DNA of 32,515 nucleotides from an uncultured Pseudomonadota bacterium (lineage in GTDB: Bacteria > Pseudomonadota > Gammaproteobacteria > Burkholderiales > Methylophilaceae): contig CAILXF010000040.1 in assembly GCA_903838125.1 (NCBI GenBank), positions 1 to 32,515 of the forward strand, in the 5' to 3' direction. Made by a program: the position numbers and the translations under genes. Positions 1-7,790 of the stretch are shown here, piece after piece (positions within the stretch are counted from its first letter, which is position 1; each line of letters starts with the position of its first letter). The notes beneath the pieces are model-generated. The model was not told where the DNA came from and searched no databases. It saw only the letters and a program-made list of their open reading frames with translations.

Positions 1-1305
1 ATTAATGGCTATGCCATGTTAGATATGAAGACACCTTCAGATAACATGCGCGCTTTATTTGAAACTATTTTAAGCCATGTTGCACCACCAGCAGGTGACA
101 GCAACGCGCCATTGCAATTGCAAGTATCAGCTTTAGATTACTCTACCTATACCGGTCGCCTAGGCGTTGGTCGTATCACTAACGGCCGTATCAAACCAGG
201 TCAAGCAGTTGCAGTAATGAACGAAAGCAAACAAATCGCCGTGGGTAAAATCAACCAAGTATTGGGTTTCCGTGGTTTAGAGCGTGTGCAAGTTGAGGAA
301 GCTGAAGCAGGCGATATCGTGATTATTTCTGGTTTAGACGATATCGGTATTGGTTTTACAATATGTGATCGTGAAAATCCAGTTGGCCTGCCTCATCTAG
401 GTGTAGATGAGCCAACATTGACAATGGACTTTATGGTGAACACTTCGCCTTTAGCCGGTACTGAAGGTAAGTTTGTTACTTCACGTCAAATTCGTGATCG
501 TTTAACTAAAGAGTTGTTAGTTAACGTAGCTTTACGCGTTGATGAAACTGAAGATGCTGATGTATTCCGTGTTTCAGGCCGTGGCGAATTGCATTTAACT
601 ATTTTGTTAGAGAATATGCGTCGTGAAGGCTTTGAATTGGCTGTAGGTAAGCCAAAAGTTGTGTACCGTGAAATTAACGGCCAAAAATGTGAGCCATATG
701 AAATTCTTACCGTTGATGTGGAAGATGAGCATCAAGGTGCTGCGATGGAGGAATTAGGTCGTCGTCGTGGTGAAATGCAAAACATGGAATCTGATGGTAA
801 TGGTCGTACGCGTTTGGAATACAGAATTCCAGCACGTGGCTTGATCGGTTTCCAAGGCGAGTTCTTGACGATGACACGCGGTACTGGCTTAATGGGTCAC
901 GTGTTTGATGAATACGCGCCAGTAAAAGCAGATATGCCAGGTCGTCGTAACGGCGTATTGATTTCAGCGGAGCATGGTGAGGCTGTTGCCTATGCACTAT
1001 GGAAACTGCAGGATCGCGGTAAAATGTTCTCTGTACCTGGCGACAAATTGTATGAAGGTATGGTTATTGGTATACACAGTCGTGATAACGATTTGGTGGT
1101 TAACCCGATTAAAGGTAAACAACTGACTAACGTGCGTTCATCAGGTACTGATGAAGCGGTGCGTTTGATTACACCAATCGCTTTATCATTAGAGTCAGCT
1201 GTTGAATTTATTGATGATGATGAGTTGGTTGAAATTACACCAAAAACAATTCGTATCCGTAAACGCTATTTAACAGAAAATGAGCGTAAACGTTCAGGTA
1301 AATAA
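1..1305 (+). CDS. typA: TypA/BipA ribosome-associated GTPase, C-terminal part (5' end outside window)
   Basis: The reading frame is open from base 1, and 434 residues remain of a protein usually just over 600 long; the GTPase (G) domain lies outside the window. The first visible residues (NGYAMLDMKTPSDNMRALF) are internal, so no start is expected here. What remains covers the beta-barrel domain II (LQLQVSALDYSTYTGRLGVGRI), the EF-G-like domains III and V (GRGELHLTILLENMRREGFE; YRIPARGLIGFQGEFLTMTRG) and the BipA-specific C-terminal domain ending in RIRKRYL. TypA binds the 70S ribosome at the EF-G site. It is linked to ribosome assembly and to stress or low-temperature growth. A strong terminator follows 27 bases after the stop. 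The sequence appears intact. Confidence 0.97.
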   Translation: MNGYAMLDMKTPSDNMRALFETILSHVAPPAGDSNAPLQLQVSALDYSTYTGRLGVGRITNGRIKPGQAVAVMNESKQIAVGKINQVLGFRGLERVQVEEAEAGDIVIISGLDDIGIGFTICDRENPVGLPHLGVDEPTLTMDFMVNTSPLAGTEGKFVTSRQIRDRLTKELLVNVALRVDETEDADVFRVSGRGELHLTILLENMRREGFELAVGKPKVVYREINGQKCEPYEILTVDVEDEHQGAAMEELGRRRGEMQNMESDGNGRTRLEYRIPARGLIGFQGEFLTMTRGTGLMGHVFDEYAPVKADMPGRRNGVLISAEHGEAVAYALWKLQDRGKMFSVPGDKLYEGMVIGIHSRDNDLVVNPIKGKQLTNVRSSGTDEAVRLITPIALSLESAVEFIDDDELVEITPKTIRIRKRYLTENERKRSGK

Positions 1306-1332
1306 GATTACGCAATCTATGTAATTGATTAC

Positions 1333-1361
1333 AAAAAACCCAGCCTAGCGCTGGGTTTTTT
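1333..1361. terminator. Bidirectional intrinsic terminator between typA and the PAS gene
   Basis: A perfect 12-bp stem, AAAAAACCCAGC / GCTGGGTTTTTT, encloses the 5-base loop CTAGC. The A tract on one side and T tract on the other mean it can end transcription of typA on the plus strand and of the PAS-domain gene (stop at 1382) on the minus strand. Confidence 0.9.
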
Positions 1362-1381
1362 GTTGTCGGAAGTCGCCAGTA

Positions 1382-1807
1382 TTAATGTGAATCATGTTCA
1401 AACAACTGCTGCTCTATTCTTATTTGCTCACTAATGTCTCTAGCAATCTGACTTACACCAACCACTTTTCCATTTTTGTCGATAATAGGGCTAACAGTAA
1501 TTGAGATTGGGATAGCTCTCCCATCCTTATGTTTCCATGCCGATTTAAAGTGAGAGATTTCTTCCCCATTGGCTATGCGCTTTAAAATTAAATTTTCCGT
1601 ATCCAATCTGTCTGATACCAGGAATGATTGAATGGGAGTTCCGATGATTTCTTTTGATGTAAAGCCGAATATAATTTCAGCACCTTTATTCCAATCGGTA
1701 ATTATTCCATTTAAGTCTTTACCGATAATTGCATCGTTAGCGAATTTAAAAATGGATGCTATTCTATCTTCAGTCTCAGTATGGGATGAACTCATTCGCG
1801 TACTCAT
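1382..1807 (-). CDS. Stand-alone PAS/PAC-domain protein
   Basis: The product has 141 residues and is almost entirely one PAS domain with its PAC motif. The PAS core runs from about residue 15 to 125 (IFKFANDAIIGKDLNGIITDWN, then GAEIIFGFTSKEIIG), and the PAC end is GKVVGVSQIARDISEQ at about 113-128. There is no histidine kinase, GGDEF, EAL, HTH or membrane segment, so output must come from a partner or be lost. The ATG at 1807 has a weak GAGAT upstream; a second ATG four codons on lacks a ribosome site. It lies 27 bases after the coiled-coil gene on the same strand and is probably co-transcribed with it. The ligand is unknown. It could be a truncated sensor, but both ends look natural. Confidence 0.8.
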   Translation of the reverse strand: MSTRMSSSHTETEDRIASIFKFANDAIIGKDLNGIITDWNKGAEIIFGFTSKEIIGTPIQSFLVSDRLDTENLILKRIANGEEISHFKSAWKHKDGRAIPISITVSPIIDKNGKVVGVSQIARDISEQIRIEQQLFEHDSH

Positions 1808-1834
1808 ACAATGGATCTCATTAAACTAAGTACA

Positions 1835-2293
1835 TCAAGCAAATTTAGCGGTAGCCTGTTGTTTTACTATCAAAGCCTGTGTCATGGCTAAAGACACCGC
1901 CTTTTCTGCCTTCTTCGCCGCCATGGTTGCATCATGCGCCGATTGCAGGGCAACCTTAGCAACAGCGTGAGCAGAAGCAAATGTATCTTTAGCTTTAAGG
2001 TACCTTGCTAATGCATCCTCTAAAGCGATTACTTTACTCTCATCACTCTTGCTTAATATTTGCGTTGCTTCGGATGTAGCTTTCTCTGCTTTAGCTGTTG
2101 CTCGCTCTGTACTCTCTGCCGCAGTTAGTGATGCATCTGTTTTTTCTTTTAACTTTTTGAGTTCCGCAAATGATGATAATTGAAGTATGGCAAGTTTCGA
2201 CAAGTCTGCTTTAGAGCGGCTTAATTCAAGCCCTAGCTTCTTATTCATCAAAATAAGTTCGTCCAATGCGTCGTACATTTTATTTTCTGACAT
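1835..2293 (-). CDS. Ala/Lys-rich coiled-coil protein of unknown function
   Basis: I do not recognise this 152-residue protein. It has no signal peptide or membrane segment. Alanine, lysine, glutamate and serine dominate, and the pattern is that of long amphipathic helices: one at about residues 5-55, an Ala-rich stretch at about 57-80 (AAESTERATAKAEKATSEA), and a second helical region at about 85-150 (AHDATMAAKKAEKAVSLAM). The overall look is of a helical bundle, comparable in style to a receptor signalling rod or a phasin-like helix bundle, but no family motif supports either. AAGG lies 10 bases before the ATG. It is the first gene of a likely two-gene unit with the PAS gene. Confidence 0.7.
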   Translation of the reverse strand: MSENKMYDALDELILMNKKLGLELSRSKADLSKLAILQLSSFAELKKLKEKTDASLTAAESTERATAKAEKATSEATQILSKSDESKVIALEDALARYLKAKDTFASAHAVAKVALQSAHDATMAAKKAEKAVSLAMTQALIVKQQATAKFA

Positions 2294-2672
2294 GTCGTTT
2301 TAACCTTTTTAGTTATTATTTTTGCACCATTACATTTTTAATGTATATGGTATGCATTAGCTATAAGGGCCGACACTTATCATCTATATAATATTTTGAA
2401 AATTCAGCCCTAAATTAGTCAAATGTGATTCAGGACGATGAGCAATTCTAGTTGCCCTAAATCTATTTGCAAATGTCTAGATATAGATATTGAATTCAAC
2501 GTCGAAAGTGAAGTTTTTCAATGTCTGCTTCAGTGAAATTTTATTTCGTATAATTTCTAAAATATTAGAAATATGCTTATCACAGCATAAATATAATTAG
2601 TTTTAATGTGCATCAGAGACATAACGGCGTCTGAAATAAGTGAAGTGGCTTGGTCTGATTTAGAGGCTTTTG
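2294..2672. other. AT-rich intergenic stretch between the exporter operon and the coiled-coil gene
   Basis: No convincing gene is present in these 379 bases. Besides the repeat at 2331-2345 there is a perfect 8-bp inverted repeat ATTTCTAA-AATA-TTAGAAAT at 2553-2572. A 32-residue plus-strand ORF (2438-2536) begins MSNSSCPKSICKC and holds four cysteines, but the AGGA before its ATG is only 2 bases away. A clear terminator for the exporter operon was not found. Confidence 0.4.
2331..2345. promoter_or_regulatory. Inverted repeat TACATT-TTT-AATGTA upstream of the coiled-coil gene
   Basis: A perfect 6-bp inverted repeat with a 3-base spacer sits about 38 bases before the ATG at 2293. Size and position fit an operator, but AT-rich palindromes also arise by chance. 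Confidence 0.3.
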
Positions 2673-3893
2673 TTATTGATACCGTAGCGCTTCAATTGGG
2701 TTGAGGCGGGCTGCTTTTCTCGCGGGATAGTAGCCAAAGAAAACGCCAACACTTGCAGCAACACCAAATGCAATCAGAATGGAGTTTCCTGAGATGACCA
2801 CTGCGGCTTCCGCTAGTTTATTGACCAACATAGCACCTGAGATGCCAAGCGCTAAGCCAATTAGGCAGCCGATGACCGAAATTACAATCGCCTCTAGTAA
2901 GAATTGCAGTAGGATATCCCGCTCACGAGCACCAATAGCCATGCGGATGCCGATTTCACGCGTGCGTTCTGTGACCGAGACTAACATGATATTCATAATA
3001 CCAATGCCGCCTACCAGTAGCGATACTGAAGCAATTGCGCCTAGCAGTAGAGACATTGTGCGTGTAGTTTCGGCAGCGGAGTTGGCAACAGCTGTAAGAT
3101 TACGCACAAAAAAGTCACTATCAGCCCCATCTCGTATTTTGTGGCGTTGATGCAGTAAGGCATTAATGTTTTGCTCTACCGTTGGCATCATTTCAGGAGT
3201 GGTGGCTTGCACGATTACTTGACGAACACTGCCAGCAAACTGATTGCCTAAAATCTTACGCTGCGCAGTTGTCAGTGGAATAACAATGGTGTCATCTTGG
3301 TCTCGGCCATCTAGGCTTTGGCCTTTACTTTTCAAGACCCCTAGAACAATAAATGGATTTTGTTTAATACGTATGGTTTTTCCGATGGGGTCTATATCAC
3401 CAAAGAGATTATCGACCACAGTTTTGCCAACAAGCGCAACTCGCGTCGCGGAGCGCATATCTGAGGCAGAGAATACAAAGCCATCCTCTAACTCCCAAGA
3501 GCGGATATCTAAATAAGAGGGTGACGTTCCTGTAATGGTTGTACTCCAGTTATTGCTCCCAAACACCGCTTGACCACCTCCTGTGCTAATGGGAGCTACA
3601 TTAGCTACACCATCTAACTCGCCTATTGCGTTGGCATCAAGGACGGTAAGTGTACTGCTGTTTCCACTGCCAGATCTGACGCCACCAGCGGTAAAGGATC
3701 CGGAAAGCACAATAAAAAGATTGCTACCCATGGCGTTTATAGATTGCTTTACTGACTCTTGAGCACCTTGACCTACAGCCATCATAAGTACAACAGAAGC
3801 AACGCCAATCACCATGCCTAGCATGGTTAAAAAAGTACGTAGACGGTTCGCACCCATAGCGCGCCAAGCTTCACCTAACATGGCAGAAAACAT
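2673..3893 (-). CDS. macB: MacB-type ABC transporter permease (FtsX-like)
   Basis: The product is a 406-residue inner-membrane permease. An N-terminal transmembrane helix (about 18-42, FLTMLGMVIGVASVVLMMAV) is followed by a periplasmic MacB-type domain to about residue 275. Three C-terminal helices form the FtsX domain (LLLGAIASVSLLVGGIGIMN; the ILLQFLLEAIVISVIGCLIG region; ILIAFGVAASVGVFFGYYPA). The family ending ARLNPIEALRYQ is intact. In Escherichia coli MacB the ATPase and permease are one chain; here they are separate, as in many MacB/YknYZ-type systems. The ATG shares one base with the ATPase stop (TAATG), so the two are translationally coupled. The substrate cannot be read from sequence; relatives export macrolides, peptides, siderophores or toxins. 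Confidence 0.93.
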   Translation of the reverse strand: MFSAMLGEAWRAMGANRLRTFLTMLGMVIGVASVVLMMAVGQGAQESVKQSINAMGSNLFIVLSGSFTAGGVRSGSGNSSTLTVLDANAIGELDGVANVAPISTGGGQAVFGSNNWSTTITGTSPSYLDIRSWELEDGFVFSASDMRSATRVALVGKTVVDNLFGDIDPIGKTIRIKQNPFIVLGVLKSKGQSLDGRDQDDTIVIPLTTAQRKILGNQFAGSVRQVIVQATTPEMMPTVEQNINALLHQRHKIRDGADSDFFVRNLTAVANSAAETTRTMSLLLGAIASVSLLVGGIGIMNIMLVSVTERTREIGIRMAIGARERDILLQFLLEAIVISVIGCLIGLALGISGAMLVNKLAEAAVVISGNSILIAFGVAASVGVFFGYYPARKAARLNPIEALRYQ

Positions 3894-4639
3894 TAACTAG
3901 CCTCCGTACTTAATTGGCTATAAATTTCTTTACTTCGTTCATCTTGCACGATACGGCCATCCAAAAATCGCACTTGCCGGCTGGCGTGCGCGGCAATTTC
4001 CGTTTCATGCGTGACTAGAATAATACTAATACCATCCTGATTAAGTTCTGAAAATAACACCATAATTTCTTCGCTAGTGCTGCTATCTAGGTTGCCGGTA
4101 GGCTCGTCAGCTAGAATCAAGCGAGGATTGTTGATTAAGGCGCGTGCTATGGCGACACGTTGCTGCTGTCCGCCTGATATTTGATTGGGCATAGACTGCA
4201 TATGAAGTTCTAATCCTACTTTTTTCAATAAGACTTTTGCGCGTGCTTGGCGCTCAGTCTTTTCTACACCAGCATAGACTAAGGGCAGGGCTACGTTATC
4301 AATAAGATTTACGCGTGAAAGTAGATTAAAACCTTGAAAAACAAAACCTATCGTTTGATTGCGCGTTTGGGCTAACGCATTGGCGCTAAGATTGGCCACC
4401 TGATGTCCATCGAGTGAGTACTCGCCATTGGTTGGCTGATCTAAGCAACCTAAAATATTCATAAAAGTAGATTTACCTGAACCGGAAGGACCCATGATGG
4501 CGACATAGTCGCCAATATCCATAGAGAAATTTACCTGTTTAAGCACACTAATGGTGCCAGCTACGGTGTAATAGTCTTTGTGTAGATCACGTACATCGAC
4601 TAAATTTTTACTTATTTTTTTTGCTAGGCTTTGCGCCAT
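3893..4639 (-). CDS. macB: MacB-type ABC transporter ATPase
   Basis: The product is a 248-residue LolD/MacB-class ATPase. Every nucleotide-binding motif is present: Walker [10 protein letters not shown] (50-58), ABC signature ISGGQQQ (154-160), Walker B LILADEP (174-180) followed by TGNLD, and the switch histidine His211 in LVTHE. It should power the adjacent permease from the cytoplasmic face. The start overlaps the adaptor stop by one base (TAATG), and its own stop overlaps the permease start in the same way, a chain of coupled genes. This class acts mechanically on a periplasmic substrate rather than moving it across the inner membrane, which fits the adaptor and outer-membrane channel encoded upstream. 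Confidence 0.95.
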   Translation of the reverse strand: MAQSLAKKISKNLVDVRDLHKDYYTVAGTISVLKQVNFSMDIGDYVAIMGPSGSGKSTFMNILGCLDQPTNGEYSLDGHQVANLSANALAQTRNQTIGFVFQGFNLLSRVNLIDNVALPLVYAGVEKTERQARAKVLLKKVGLELHMQSMPNQISGGQQQRVAIARALINNPRLILADEPTGNLDSSTSEEIMVLFSELNQDGISIILVTHETEIAAHASRQVRFLDGRIVQDERSKEIYSQLSTEAS

Positions 4640-5847
4640 TAAAACATCCTAAATTTCATGCTGCTGGCAGAAGGTGAACTAGTGTCATTGGCTTGGTTTT
4701 CACCGACGATAACTTGATCATTCAACTTAATATCTTTGCTAGTAAACTCAGTAAAGCGGCCATCTGAGATGCCTAAGCTAATGCGAATAGGGGTTAGTTT
4801 ACCATCACGTATGACATAGACTTTCCCACTTAAAAGGTCCTCTTGCCCAGGTTTTTTCTTGCTCCCATGTTGACCATGGTTTTTAGCATCAGCACTTGAC
4901 GCACTGCTAGTTTGGTTATCATCCTGTTTGGGTTTAAAGCGTAAAGCCGCATTAGGGGTGAGCATCACATTATCATGCTTGGCTACCATAATATTGACGT
5001 AAGCAGTCATGCCCGGCAGTAAGATTTTTTCTGAATTATCGACTGATATCACCACGTCGTAGGTGACCACGTTCGTAATCACGGTTGGGTTGAGTCTTAG
5101 CTGTTTTACCGTTCCTTCAAAAGTACGACTTTGAAATGCATCAACACTGAATTTAGCTTTTTGCCCCACTTTTATATTGCCGATATCGGCTTCGGCAAAG
5201 CTAGTGTCGATCTGCATTTTGGATAAATCTTGCGCAATTTTGATTAGCGTTGGTGTTTGAAAACTGGCAGCGACGGTTTGACCTACATCCACGACACGAT
5301 CTACTACTACGCCTGATACTGGCGAGCGAATAATAGAGTAGCTAAGATTGGTGTTATCGCGTAGTAGTTGTCCTCGCGCAGTTTCAAGTTGCGCCCTAGC
5401 AGACTTTAATGCCTGTACGGATTGGTCTAAATCTTGTTTAGAGGCATAGTCCTGCGTAAAAAGAGTGCGCATGCGTGCTTCGTTAGCGATAGCCAGATCA
5501 ACTGAGGCCTGTGCATTTCGAACATTGCCTTGTGATTGGCCAATTTGAGCATTAAATAATTCTGGTTCTAGCGTTAGTAATATTTGATTTTTTTCAACAT
5601 GATCATTGAAGTCGACGAACAGTTTGTTGACACGTCCTGATACTTGGGCGCCTACGTTAATTAAGGTCACTGGATTAAGTGTGCCATTAGCAGATACTGT
5701 TTGCACCACATCCCCCTGACTGATAGGTTGAAGTCGATACATTTGTTCGGGTAAAAGTATTTTGCTTTTTTGGTAGAAGTAGACGCTAGCACCGATTAAA
5801 AATAGCAGGATTAGGAGTGGGATGCTTTTTTTAACAATGCGGCTCAT
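4639..5847 (-). CDS. macA: MacA-like periplasmic adaptor (membrane fusion protein)
   Basis: The product is a 402-residue HlyD/RND-type adaptor. It has an N-terminal signal-anchor helix (about 8-25, IPLLILLFLIGASVYFYQ), half of the lipoyl/barrel-sandwich domain (VSGRVNKLFVDFNDHVEKNQ), a coiled-coil hairpin at about 100-165, the second lipoyl half (IIRSPVSGVVVDRVVDVGQ) and the beta-barrel and membrane-proximal domains. A hydrophilic Ser/His/Lys-rich insertion at about residues 303-341 (with NHGQHGSKKK) interrupts the membrane-proximal region and is unusual in composition. Its role is to link the inner-membrane MacB complex to the outer-membrane channel. Its ATG overlaps the tolC-like stop by 4 bases (ATGA). 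I assign MacA because the MacB genes follow directly. Confidence 0.93.
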   Translation of the reverse strand: MSRIVKKSIPLLILLFLIGASVYFYQKSKILLPEQMYRLQPISQGDVVQTVSANGTLNPVTLINVGAQVSGRVNKLFVDFNDHVEKNQILLTLEPELFNAQIGQSQGNVRNAQASVDLAIANEARMRTLFTQDYASKQDLDQSVQALKSARAQLETARGQLLRDNTNLSYSIIRSPVSGVVVDRVVDVGQTVAASFQTPTLIKIAQDLSKMQIDTSFAEADIGNIKVGQKAKFSVDAFQSRTFEGTVKQLRLNPTVITNVVTYDVVISVDNSEKILLPGMTAYVNIMVAKHDNVMLTPNAALRFKPKQDDNQTSSASSADAKNHGQHGSKKKPGQEDLLSGKVYVIRDGKLTPIRISLGISDGRFTEFTSKDIKLNDQVIVGENQANDTSSPSASSMKFRMF

Positions 5848-7322
5848 GGCTGCCTTTCTTGTGTGCTTGTGTTTAAACCGGTGGTGTTGCTATTAGGTAG
5901 AGATTGAATCATCGCGTTATCCAGAGACCCTATGGATTGCGCTAGTGTGCTACGCGCAATATTCAAATTTAAATTAGCTTGAATTTTCTGTTGGCGTGCG
6001 CTGGCCAACGCGCTTTGCGCATTTAATGTATCAATGATATTGCCCACGCCAGCCTTATAACGCCCCAATGCTACCCGTGAAGATTCTTCTGCGCTACTAA
6101 CAAGCACTGTGGCTGCATGTATCGATTCATTGGCGGTGCGTAAGTTTTGGTATGCAGTCCATACGTCTAGTGAAACCTGTAAACGCAACTGATCACGAAC
6201 TGCGCTACGTAAATCTGCATTGGCTTCAGCGGCACGGATTCTATAGGTGGGAGCATAGCCACCAAAGATGGGAATGCTGACGGAAAGTCCTAAAGCAGAA
6301 TTGTCAGCATTAGAAATACGGCTTCCATCACTGTAGCTGTTGGAAAGTGAAACAGTAAACGTAGGTTTAGATGCTGCACGTGATGCTTCTATGGCAGCTT
6401 GGGCTGCTTTTAACTGTGCTTCGCTAGCCAGTAAGTCAGGGCGGCGGTTTCGTGCTTGCTCTATCATTGCATTGATATCTTGATCAATAAAATCTAGTGG
6501 CTGCACGATTACACTAGGAACTAGTTTAAGTGTTTTGTTTGCGACTAATCCCATCACGTTGGCCAAGGTGCCGTAGGAAGTTTTGAGCGTCCCTTCAGCC
6601 GTAATGCGCGTGAGCGTGTTTTGTGCGAATAATGTCTGTGCTTGCAATTTATCAGCAGGCGTTGAAACGCCTGCGAGATAACGTGCTTGCGCAGCTTTAA
6701 AGCTCTCTTCACTCGCACGCTCAGACTCGTTGGCAGCTGACAGGGAGGCAATGTTCGCCTGGACTTGATAGAAAGCCTGAATAGCATTCAATAATATGGT
6801 TTGCACGATACTACTTTGCGTGGCGCTTGCGGCTTGCAATAACTGACGTGCGTTCTCTAGATTGGCATCTCGACTGCCAAAGTCATATAACAAGTACGAG
6901 GCCACAAGACTGTTGGTTAAATTGCCGTAAGGGTTGCTGCGCGTAGCTAATTCAGGTGTGTTTACATTGGCGTTAGTGCCAATCTTATCGTCCAATGTGG
7001 GTAAGTAGGCTGATTTTGCGATACCTAGTTGTGCTGCTTGTGCGCGGGCTGAGGCATATGCTTGTTGTGTTTGCGGGTTATTACATAACGCAGCTTCAAC
7101 CACCTGACTTAAATTAAGTGATTCGTTGTAGTTAATTGCATTACACGCGGCACTTTCTAGGTAGCCATCAGGAATGGCAGGGGGTAATGCCGACTCAGTT
7201 TTAAGTGGATCGTCAGTCTTATACCAAAGACTATCTTTGGCATTTGCCACAGGGCATAACATCAAGCATGCATAAGCTATTAGTGACAGCCTACTAGAGA
7301 GGGTGAGAGTTTTTTTAGGCAT
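5844..7322 (-). CDS. TolC-family outer-membrane efflux protein
   Basis: The product has 492 residues. A signal peptide (about 1-28) ends VANAKD, giving a likely cleavage after Ala-Asn-Ala. Two homologous halves follow, each rich in long Ala/Gln helices typical of TolC periplasmic tunnels (NPQTQQAYASARAQAAQLGIAKSAYLPTLD; RRPDLLASEAQLKAAQAAIEASRA). The second half holds the usual GRYKAGVGNIIDTLNAQSALA motif. It forms the trimeric exit duct for the exporter. It is the first gene of the four-gene unit and overlaps macA by 4 bases, so the operon encodes a complete inner-membrane-to-outside path. Serine and threonine dominate the last 20 residues. No regulator gene is adjacent. Confidence 0.93.
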   Translation of the reverse strand: MPKKTLTLSSRLSLIAYACLMLCPVANAKDSLWYKTDDPLKTESALPPAIPDGYLESAACNAINYNESLNLSQVVEAALCNNPQTQQAYASARAQAAQLGIAKSAYLPTLDDKIGTNANVNTPELATRSNPYGNLTNSLVASYLLYDFGSRDANLENARQLLQAASATQSSIVQTILLNAIQAFYQVQANIASLSAANESERASEESFKAAQARYLAGVSTPADKLQAQTLFAQNTLTRITAEGTLKTSYGTLANVMGLVANKTLKLVPSVIVQPLDFIDQDINAMIEQARNRRPDLLASEAQLKAAQAAIEASRAASKPTFTVSLSNSYSDGSRISNADNSALGLSVSIPIFGGYAPTYRIRAAEANADLRSAVRDQLRLQVSLDVWTAYQNLRTANESIHAATVLVSSAEESSRVALGRYKAGVGNIIDTLNAQSALASARQQKIQANLNLNIARSTLAQSIGSLDNAMIQSLPNSNTTGLNTSTQERQP

Positions 7323-7349
7323 AGTCTATTTTATTCTTAATCTGTTTAT

Positions 7350-7379
7350 TTTATATCAGATTTAAGACCATGCAAGCAA
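7350..7379 (-). promoter_or_regulatory. Possible sigma-70 promoter of the exporter operon
   Basis: On the minus strand, TATAAA (7355-7350) lies 18 bases after TTGCTT (7379-7374). It ends about 27 bases before the tolC-like ATG at 7322. The -10 is good and the -35 has only three consensus bases. Confidence 0.4.
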
Positions 7380-7415
7380 CTGTTAGTTTGTATCTATTTA
7401 TGTCCGTACAAAATA

Positions 7416-7429
7416 ATCATTACAATGAT
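7416..7429. promoter_or_regulatory. Inverted repeat ATCATT-AC-AATGAT
   Basis: A perfect 6-bp inverted repeat with a 2-base spacer lies upstream of the proposed exporter promoter, about 100 bases before the start codon. It could be an operator. No regulator is known for it. Confidence 0.3.
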
Positions 7430-7460
7430 GATGCTGAAACGCTACATTTATAATCAGTGC

Positions 7461-7607
7461 TTATTTTTCACCTGCAGCTTTAGCGTCTTCATTCATTTTG
7501 CGTTTGAAGTAGTTAAAAAACCAGACTGACATCACAAGTACAAAAGCAATGACCGCCAAACTGGTCAAGCCATAGTCGGTAGAGAGTAGGTTAGTGAGTA
7601 ATTTCAT
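7461..7607 (-). CDS. DUF3149-type small membrane protein
   Basis: The product has 48 residues: a short N-terminus (MKLLTNLLSTDYG), one transmembrane helix (about 16-35, SLAVIAFVLVMSVWFFNYF) and a charged tail (KRKMNEDAKAAGEK). Length and pattern match the DUF3149 family of small betaproteobacterial membrane proteins, whose function is unknown. The ATG at 7607 has AAGGA 8 bases upstream; the frame is open 25 codons further upstream, but that extension has no ribosome site and loses the family-like start. The gene stands alone between the exporter operon and the YbiT-type gene, with a terminator upstream and an FNR/Anr-like site in its promoter, so expression may depend on oxygen. Single-span topology suggests an accessory subunit of a membrane complex; this is inference. 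Confidence 0.75.
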   Translation of the reverse strand: MKLLTNLLSTDYGLTSLAVIAFVLVMSVWFFNYFKRKMNEDAKAAGEK

Positions 7608-7662
7608 GACCAAGGTCCTTAAGCAATAAATAGCCATCTGCGTCATTGCAGGGCATGTTCTC

Positions 7663-7704
7663 AATATGAGCTTTTCTTGCACACACTGCGTTGACTTACA
7701 TCAA
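7663..7704 (-). promoter_or_regulatory. FNR/Anr-like site and promoter of the DUF3149 gene
   Basis: TTGAC-TTAC-ATCAA at 7691-7704 matches the FNR/Anr consensus TTGAT-N4-ATCAA in nine of ten half-site bases. On the minus strand CATATT (7668-7663), a 4/6 -10 element, predicts a start near 7656. That puts the centre of the site near -41.5, the class II FNR activation position. Confidence 0.55.
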
Positions 7705-7730
7705 ATAAAGTTGAGGTGTTGGCATTAATG

Positions 7731-7769
7731 AAAAAAGGGGCGCACAACTCAACTGTGCACCCCTTTTTT
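7731..7769 (-). terminator. Intrinsic terminator after the YbiT-type gene
   Basis: AAAAAAGGGG and CCCCTTTTTT pair. One C/A mismatch follows, then an inner GCACA/TGTGC stem around the loop ACTCAAC. It lies 22 bases past the minus-strand stop at 7791. The A and T tracts make it symmetrical, but the plus strand has no gene to end here. Confidence 0.85.
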
Positions 7770-7790
7770 AGTGACTGCGGTTGAGGACGC

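Noticed and set aside
707-997. 96-residue frame antisense to typA
   Set aside because: It is a shadow of a strongly coding typA region. The same applies to other opposite-strand frames inside guaA, guaB, mfd, tldD and yhdP.
7608-7682. 73-residue version of the DUF3149 protein
   Set aside because: The upstream 25 codons lack a ribosome site and overlap the predicted promoter; the ATG at 7607 has AAGGA.
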